The position numbers were made by a program, and so were the translations under genes. Positions 58,501 through 64,000 of a DNA stretch of 64,000 bases are shown in pieces. The DNA is from Alligator mississippiensis (Eukaryota; Chordata; Crocodylia; Alligatoridae). How positions within the stretch are numbered: the first letter of the stretch is position 1; each line of letters opens with the position of its first letter. Under the pieces are notes generated by a model. The model did not search any database. It saw nothing but the letters and a program-made list of their open reading frames with translations, and was not told where the DNA came from. The stretch is from assembly GCF_030867095.1 (NCBI RefSeq), contig NC_081828.1:214117978-214181977 (forward strand), given 5' to 3'.

Positions 58501-61500
58501 CTGGGGTGGCTGGGACCGTTCGGGTAGCTGAGTTACAGGACAGATACTCCTCAGTGCATCACGATGAGGAACGGAAATGGAGGTACCAGGGGTTGGGGGA
58601 AGGTACAGTGAAGTGAGGTTGTGGTTGGAAAGAGCTCAAGGCATTATTGAAAGCCAGAGGGGCTGTAATGCAGTATTGCAGTGAAGAAAATGTCCAGAGA
58701 ATGGCAGCACTTCACCCTCACTCGGGGAAATGCTGCAGTTTGGTGCTAGCCAGAGCCCTGACTCCATTGTGCCTTCCCTTAGCTGGGGAGACATGAGCAA
58801 ATTTGCAACTAGAAGACCAGGGGCAATTTGGGCAACGGTGTGGGAGAGTTGGTGTTGAGGAGAAGAAAGGTGCTCCTGACGTATATCATCAGGATGTTCC
58901 TATCCTCAGCTTTGACATCCTCTTAATGGTGTCGAGGGCTGATTTGTTAGCAGCATGCTGGTGTGACCCTTTTTTTTCCTGTTGAAACTCTAGCATCACA
59001 AAGTAACCGAGAATCCAGAGACTTCCAGCACAAAGAGGAAGCAGGACAAGGAAGAAAAAGCAGAAGAGAAAAGGTAAAAATAGCCTGCTTGCACATTATC
59101 TGCAGCTGTCTCTCGGGTGGGGAATGGCAAGCAAAGAGCTGGGTGGATCTCGGAAGAATTCCCCCCCAGCCTTGTGTGCCCTTGGTTTGAATTGAAAATA
59201 CCCGTATTGCCAACCCTCATGATTGTTGGCATTGTTCTTAAAGTCTCCATTTCAGGAGTTTGAAAAACTTAGTTCTTTCTTATATATAAAAGAAAGAGCT
59301 ACATTTTTCATGTTCCCAAAGAGAAATGCCCAAAATCATGAGGGTTGGCAATACTGAAATGCCTTGCAAGTCACGTTTCATGTGTTGTGGATGTTAGCAG
59401 CTGGGATCTGTTTAATCCTGAAACAAATTTTGTTCAGGCAAGACTGTTGATAAAGACAGAGTTAATTTATGGGGTGGAAGGAAGAAGTGATGCCGCAGAG
59501 CTGTGTGTCAAGCCTGTGAGCTGGTTTGTAGGCCGCTTGTCTGATCCCTGCAGTACATGTTGGGCATCTGTCCTTGGCTAGACTGTCTTAAGTCCATCCA
59601 TGAAGTGCCTGGATATTGCAGGAACAAGTACTTATCTTTGACCCTCCCTCTTGTGAAGTTGGACACTGCTATAATTTGCATCTTAAGCAGATAACTGTTG
59701 CTCACAGACACGAGAAGCTTATAAAACTGAGACTCGAACCCAGGTCTGCTGATTTGGAGGCAAGTGCATTAACCATTGGGCTGTCCTTCCACCTCGATGT
59801 GTCAGTTTGATCTGAGGTCTTGAGAGATGTCAGTTCATCAAATCCTCATAGAGCCATGGAAGCAAAACAGCCCCACTTCCATTGTAGGCTGTGAATTAGC
59901 CAGGATGATCTGTATACTTCTGCGGGGTCAATCGCAGCTGTGCTCTGAATGAAGCCCTTTTGCCTTAAAAAAAGAACAAACAAAAAACCCCTCTAAATTC
60001 ATGAGCCTCCGGTCGTTGGGAATACCCTGACTTACCTGAGCAAGTGTCTGTTCTGTGGCTGACAGCTGCTCGAGTCGGGGGCCTGTTGGATAAATGCACC
60101 GTTCACTTAACCTCGTACTGCGTTGCTAGTTCCAGTGTGTTGCCTGTTGCTCACATTGAAACGAGTATCAGTTCTCTGCATACCTGAAGTGCATAAGCCA
60201 CTTGATGGCATAAGAGCTCGTCAGTCCCCCCCCCCTTTCTGCTTCGATGTAATTGTACTTGTTTTCTTGCATAATTAACAACGGTCAATTGGTTTCACCA
60301 AATCAAGGCTTCTAATAGCAGCCCTGAGCTGACTAAGTCCTGTCAGCCTGGGTGCTATTAGAGGTATAAAGTGCTCTGAGTAGCAAGACTTAATGAAATG
60401 CAGAAAGCTCAAGGTCAGCTGCTGCTGCAGTTAAGGAGCAGGGTAAGTGCACAGCCTGTTTTCCCAGGGCCCCGGCTGTGCTCAGAGATGGTGAGTGCTC
60501 TTTGTTCCCCTGGAAAAGCAGAGCTGTTTGTCATAGAGGAGTTGTGATCCTGGGAGACTGAATCGTAGAAGTGTGGAGAAGCTCCAGAGGCAGGATTGTC
60601 CCCATCCAAACCATCCTGCCCAAATCCATAATCTAACCTCTTAGCAAAACTACCATCAACCTGACAACACAAGATGTGACCCCTGAACTTGCCCTAGGGA
60701 AAGCAGGGGGAGCACGGCAGCCAGTGTCCCACTTCTAGAAAAGTGTCCCACTCTCAATGATCCCAGATGGAGGGCTATGCACCCTGCTACAGAGGAAGGT
60801 AAAAAACCCCACAGTCCATACCAATCTCGCCATGGGGTAAAATTCCTTCCTGACTTCAAATATGGCAACTGAAGGTTTTCCCAAGACCTGGGCATGGGCA
60901 GCAGGACACTCCGTCACAAGAAATGGGAGTGTCCAGAGCCTCCGTGTGTTCACAGCAAAATGCCAGACCCAGGTCTCCAGCAGAGCTTTGCCTCTGCTCT
61001 CCTCTGTCTCTAGCAGCTATGCAAGATGCTTGAATGGAGATGAGCCCCAGAGACAATATCGAAACGAATTCTGCAAATGGGAGGAAAGAGTGCACATCTC
61101 TGTTTTGAATATGCACGCGTCTGAGGGGAATAGAGGAGGGTTATAGGCCAGAGAGAGCTGTAAATATTCCCTCCTGCTTGCAGACACTGTAAGAGGGCCT
61201 AGGGCAGAGGGAGCTGTATTTCCCTGAAGGATTGCTGGCTCCTCAATGCTTTTGGCCGTGGGCTACTGAGGAGTGTGTTCCTCTGCTCTTCCCTGCTGCT
61301 GCTGGCGTGGGGATATGTCGAGGCTGGGCTGAGACCTACCAACATGCTCCCATGGGCCGTCAAAAGGCAAGCGGGTCTGGGGTTTCAAAGATGTGTCCAT
61401 ACTACTCATGCCTCTCCCTCTCACTGCGTAGGCCTGAGAGCAGCAAGAAATCCAAAAAGGAGAAGAAGAAAAAGAAGAAGAAAAAGCATAAGAAGGAGAA

Positions 61501-61581
61501 GAAGAAGAAGGAAAAAGAGAAACATCACAAGAAAGAGACTGCCGCCTCTTCTTCTGCCTCCTCTCCAGACCATGAGGAGAG
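52492..61581 (+). CDS. C1orf35: C1orf35 / MMTAG2 homologue (partial at 3' end)
   Basis: A small basic nuclear/nucleolar-type protein (multiple myeloma tumor-associated protein 2) whose molecular function is not established. Coding exons are 52492-52585, 53799-53949, 54764-54809, 56364-56446, 57296-57368, 58994-59073 and 61432-61581, all GT-AG and phase-consistent, giving 225 codons plus two bases in the window (human about 263 aa). The conserved N-terminus is [20 protein letters not shown], then [20 protein letters not shown] and [15 protein letters not shown]. Later come [20 protein letters not shown] and [15 protein letters not shown], and the last exon here has a Lys-rich run and a Ser-rich end ([11 protein letters not shown]). 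No further exon with the family's HDSDS/RRKR-type end was recognised before 64000, so the gene probably continues past the edge. Confidence 0.94.
53590..53690 (-). repeat. MIR-type SINE remnant
   Basis: AGATGAAGTGACTTAGCCAG, then GGTTATGTGGCAGGTCAGTG and CTGAACCCAGGTCTCTG. Confidence 0.7.
53799..53949 (+). CDS. C1orf35: C1orf35 coding exon 2
   Basis: Acceptor TGCGGCAG, donor GTAAGT. Encodes [20 protein letters not shown] followed by [19 protein letters not shown] and a helical AEQEAMMAA. Confidence 0.95.
54655..54684. repeat. (TC)n microsatellite in C1orf35 intron 2
   Basis: About 14 TC units, 80 bases upstream of exon 3. Confidence 0.95.
54764..54809 (+). CDS. C1orf35: C1orf35 coding exon 3 (46 nt)
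   Basis: Acceptor TTTCTAG, donor GTAACA. Encodes [16 protein letters not shown]. Small, but matches the family (YKNVKKQPTGLSKE) and fits both phases. Confidence 0.94.
56030..56130 (-). repeat. MIR-like / tRNA-related SINE remnant
   Basis: On the minus strand: GGGCTGAGAATCAGGAGGCT, then CCGAGTCTAATCCTGGCGGT, resembling the tRNA-related head with a degenerate B box. Confidence 0.5.
56364..56446 (+). CDS. C1orf35: C1orf35 coding exon 4
   Basis: Acceptor GTCCGCAG, donor GTAGGG. Encodes [20 protein letters not shown], then VVGLGSS. The acidic linker is shorter than average for the protein but the frame is intact. Confidence 0.93.
57296..57368 (+). CDS. C1orf35: C1orf35 coding exon 5
   Basis: Acceptor TTTCCAG, donor GTGAGT. 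Encodes [20 protein letters not shown] followed by [20 protein letters not shown] is a family hallmark. Confidence 0.94.
57645..57720 (-). repeat. MIR-type SINE 3' part
   Basis: TGCCTCCATTTTACAGACTG followed by a GAGGCATAGGGAGATAAGG segment. Confidence 0.6.
58168..58260 (-). repeat. MIR-type SINE remnant
   Basis: GGCCTAAGTGACCTGCCTGA, then GGTCAGGGGGGTAGTCTGTG and GCAGAGGAGGGGATCCTGTC. Confidence 0.5.
58994..59073 (+). CDS. C1orf35: C1orf35 coding exon 6
   Basis: Acceptor AACTCTAG, donor GTAAAA. Encodes [16 protein letters not shown] and [10 protein letters not shown]. Low conservation is expected for this linker, and HH at the start matches human HHRVES. Confidence 0.88.
59204..59354. mobile_element. 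Fold-back MITE in C1orf35 intron 6
   Basis: Terminal inverted repeats of 30 bases (28 identical) start GTATTGCCAACCCTCATGAT. The AT-rich interior is about 90 bases with no coding capacity. The short non-autonomous structure resembles abundant reptilian MITEs. The family is not named with certainty. Confidence 0.75.
59713..59790 (-). repeat. tRNA-derived SINE head
   Basis: The minus strand has an A-box-like TGGTTAATGCA and B-box GGTTCGAGTCT at tRNA spacing. The 5' and 3' ends do not pair into an acceptor stem, so this is a SINE or tRNA relic and not a working tRNA gene. Confidence 0.6.
60525..60865 (-). mobile_element. CR1 LINE 3' end (C1orf35 intron 6)
   Basis: AGAGGCAGGATTGTCCCCAT, TCTAACCTCTTAGCAAAAC and CTGCTACAGAGGAAGGTAAA run colinear with 38092-38440. 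Confidence 0.8.
61432..61581 (+). CDS. C1orf35: C1orf35 coding exon 7 (Lys-rich, Ser-rich)
   Basis: Acceptor TGCGTAG, donor GTACCA (weak). Encodes [13 protein letters not shown], then a run of Lys with few Glu and His, then [19 protein letters not shown]. The Lys-rich run resembles nucleolar/nuclear localisation tails. Reading through the donor would add about 18 residues before a stop, so a short alternative end is possible. Confidence 0.88.
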
Positions 61582-63849
61582 GTACCAATGCTGCTACCTT
61601 TGCTCACTGCTCTCTTTTGATCATGGCAGTGTCTAAGGCCCCTGTGCCAGGGGCAAGGCCGGGAAGGATCATGTAGCCTGACCTCGTGGGTAGCTTCAGC
61701 GGGATCCCCCTTGGGTGGGATCCAGTCCTGGGGCAGAAGGTTGTAGTCTGAGGTTTTAAACATCTCCTGCAGTCCTTGTGCTGGAGGTGCCTTGGTGGTG
61801 TGGACTGCAGCATCCCCTTCCCCATCCAGGAGAGGCTGGTGGAGTGTCATTGAGGGCTGGAAGGCTATACCAGGGCCTTGCTGCTCTAATGGTTAATCTT
61901 CCTGGGGCTGGACTCTTTGCAGGGCAGCGGTGTGGTCTCATCCTAGCTGCTCCATGGCTGGCCAGCTCTGGGTGATGGGATGCTGCAGTACCTCGACCTT
62001 GTGATACCTGTCCCAGTTCTCCCTGCTTGTGTGCACACCAGGTGCTGGCTGCACGGCTGGAAGGGAGCTCCCTAGATGTGTCTGCGGAAAATATCCCTGG
62101 CTCTCGTCCTGGGCTGAAAGCTGAGGAGAGTGAGGGGTACTTAGCACGAGGCAGCAGTGTTCCCGCAAAGTTGCCTGGTAGTATAAGGATCCTTCAAGGG
62201 AGCCATCAAGACTGGATTGCCCAGTCGCACCAAGGCCATCTCCCCAGACTCTCCCACAATCGCTGGGCATGCATTGTCCATTTCTGAGGTTTTTCCAAGT
62301 TGCTCTAGGTAAATAGCTTCTGGGCCTCCAGTTGTGGTCAGCAAACCCTTTCCCCAGTCACCACAGCAGGTTTGAATTGGCTCTACCACTCTAGCCAAAC
62401 TGCAGGGAAAATCTCTGTCGCTTTAGCCTTCTTTTTCTCCAAACACACTCTGTGCACAAATTATGCATGAGATCTTTTAGCCTACTACCCTGCTTCTAAA
62501 TATCCAGAGGACACGGCATGCCACCCCCATCATTTCCAATTGATGGTCTTGGAGTGGGTTTGTAATCTAATGCCATCTTCCCAACCAGCCGACCGATTGC
62601 CAAGGCAGGGTGAGGGTCTCATGTCCTGTGGCAGTGGCCAGGGTTATTTTTGGTATTGTGGGGGACCAAACTACCTCATATTTAGCACTTTAAAGGAAAA
62701 GTTGCTGCTTTAAGAGTAGTTAAGCACACCCACTGTTTTCCCCCACCTCCCTGGCAGGTAGAGAAGCCATGTTTGGGATACCTGATATGGTATAGCATAG
62801 CCTGTAAGCTTTATGGAGAAGGCATCTTCTGTTCAGTGTTTGCGTGGAGCCCAGCACAGCTTAGCTGGTGCAGCACAAACAGGAGCTTGATCCTGCTCAC
62901 ACTCTCACACTATTTGCATTACTCCTGGGTTATGCCATAGTTGATGGCATAAGGAAAGAGCAACACTAGCATAAGTGAGTTTAGGATCCCTGTGAACAGA
63001 GCAGGGGTGAGACTGATGGCTTCTCTCGTGGTCCAACTAAGTGGATGGTATATGTGTACTGTTCCCAGCTGTTCTTTATTTTTAGCTGCACTTGCCAGTA
63101 CTTCTCACATGAGGGCACTGTGAGACCAGAGCTGCCCCTCTCCTCGGGGCAGTCCCAGAAGCAGAGCTGCCACTCACGCTGACTACCAAACTTTCCCCAC
63201 CGGAGCAGCTCTCTCCCGGGAAGGGGATGCACTCAGGCGGGGTGCTCTCCACAGGCCAGCTCAGTCCCCATGGGATCTCTGTGCAGATGATCCTATAATA
63301 TCTGTGCAGTGTAGGAAAGCCCTTTGGTGCCGACCTGACTGCAGGGACTGTGCTGTCTGTGCCAACCGAGCGATAAGCAGAGCCCTGCTGAGTCGCACCA
63401 ATCCCATGGTTGAGCTGGGCCCCGCATGGCTGAGCAAGGGGGAACCATATAGAGTCAGGGGCGGTGCAGCCCATGCTTCCCTGGCAGCTCCGACTCTAGC
63501 TTGTGGTTCGGATGCTTACAGTAACCCCACGTGGTGATGGCAGCAAATGCCCCGTGGTATACCTCTGCCAAAACTTGGCGGTCCCCTGAACAGGAGGTCT
63601 GTGGAGAGCAGCAGCTGTTAGCACATGGCATCCAGGGTGACTTTCTTATGCCAGTGCTGCAACATGCGAATCGGCAAGGTTGCCCCTCCAGGCCTCCCTG
63701 GTATTCAGAAGCCCGTGGTGAATGGACATCTGATTAATACAGCTGTCTTGTTCTCACTTCTGTCTGGGAGCCTGACACTGGAATGCCATTAACCCCGTCC
63801 GCAGCATTTACAACACAGCAGGAGGGAGCGGTGGTGGGGAAAAATTACA

Positions 63850-63879
63850 CCCCCCCCTCCCCCCCCCCCCCCCCCCCAA
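63850..63879. repeat. Poly-C tract
   Basis: About 29 C with a single T. Such tracts are length-polymorphic and prone to assembly error. Confidence 0.95.
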
Positions 63880-64000
63880 GCACTCTTTTTCCCTGGTCAA
63901 AGTCTATTTTGTTAAAGGTGTAAATCCAAGGCGAACGTGGGAGTACCATATTGATCTCAGTGTCACTCCTTGGCAGAATCTGGCCTCTGCGTGCATCCCG

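Noticed and set aside
59713-59790. tRNA gene on the minus strand
   Set aside because: A and B boxes are present but the acceptor arms do not pair. More likely a SINE head.
63300-64000. Last coding exon of the C1orf35 homologue
   Set aside because: No acceptor followed by a basic RRKR or HDSDS-like stretch was found, so the exon is presumed to lie beyond the window.

Overview
The window is nuclear DNA from a vertebrate. Its introns are kilobases long with canonical GT-AG borders, its promoters are CpG islands, and it carries many decayed transposon copies. The repeats point to a non-avian sauropsid, most likely a crocodilian, with a turtle as the alternative. They include CR1 LINE 3' ends, hAT-type DNA transposons with 8-bp target duplications, fold-back MITEs, MIR-type and tRNA-related SINE remnants, and short repeats with hammerhead-ribozyme-like cores of the kind known from Penelope-like retroelements. 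The species is inferred from these repeats, not proven.

Three genes could be reconstructed exon by exon. GUK1 (guanylate kinase, minus strand, coding span 19,405-45,804) has seven exons encoding a 198-residue cytosolic-type enzyme. An upstream in-frame coding exon adds a basic 14-residue N-terminus. MRPL55 (mitochondrial large-subunit protein L55, plus strand, coding span 48,114-50,107) has three coding exons and 125 residues. The C1orf35/MMTAG2 homologue (plus strand, from 52,492) has seven coding exons here, and its last exon appears to lie beyond the right edge. GUK1 and MRPL55 are head to head across a CpG island at about 45.74-46.08 kb, and C1orf35 follows in the same direction as MRPL55. 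This matches the human 1q42 order GUK1 - MRPL55 - C1orf35.

Layout: 1-19.2 kb has no gene I can recognise and holds repeats, including a striking cluster of AT/GA palindromes at 16.37-16.63 kb. From 19.2 to 45.8 kb is GUK1, whose introns hold CR1, hAT and hammerhead-like repeats and two long inverted repeats. From 45.36 to 45.74 kb is a G-rich minisatellite in GUK1 intron 1. From 46.05 to 46.74 kb is a second tandem array whose units carry CCATNATGG. From 46.75 to 50.2 kb is MRPL55. From 51.19 to 51.56 kb is the C1orf35 CpG promoter, and that gene runs to the end.

GUK1 makes GDP from GMP. MRPL55 belongs to the mitochondrial ribosome. C1orf35 is a small basic protein of poorly known role. The least ordinary signals are the hammerhead-like relics, the palindrome cluster, the two long inverted repeats in GUK1 introns, and the CCATNATGG array beside the bidirectional promoter.
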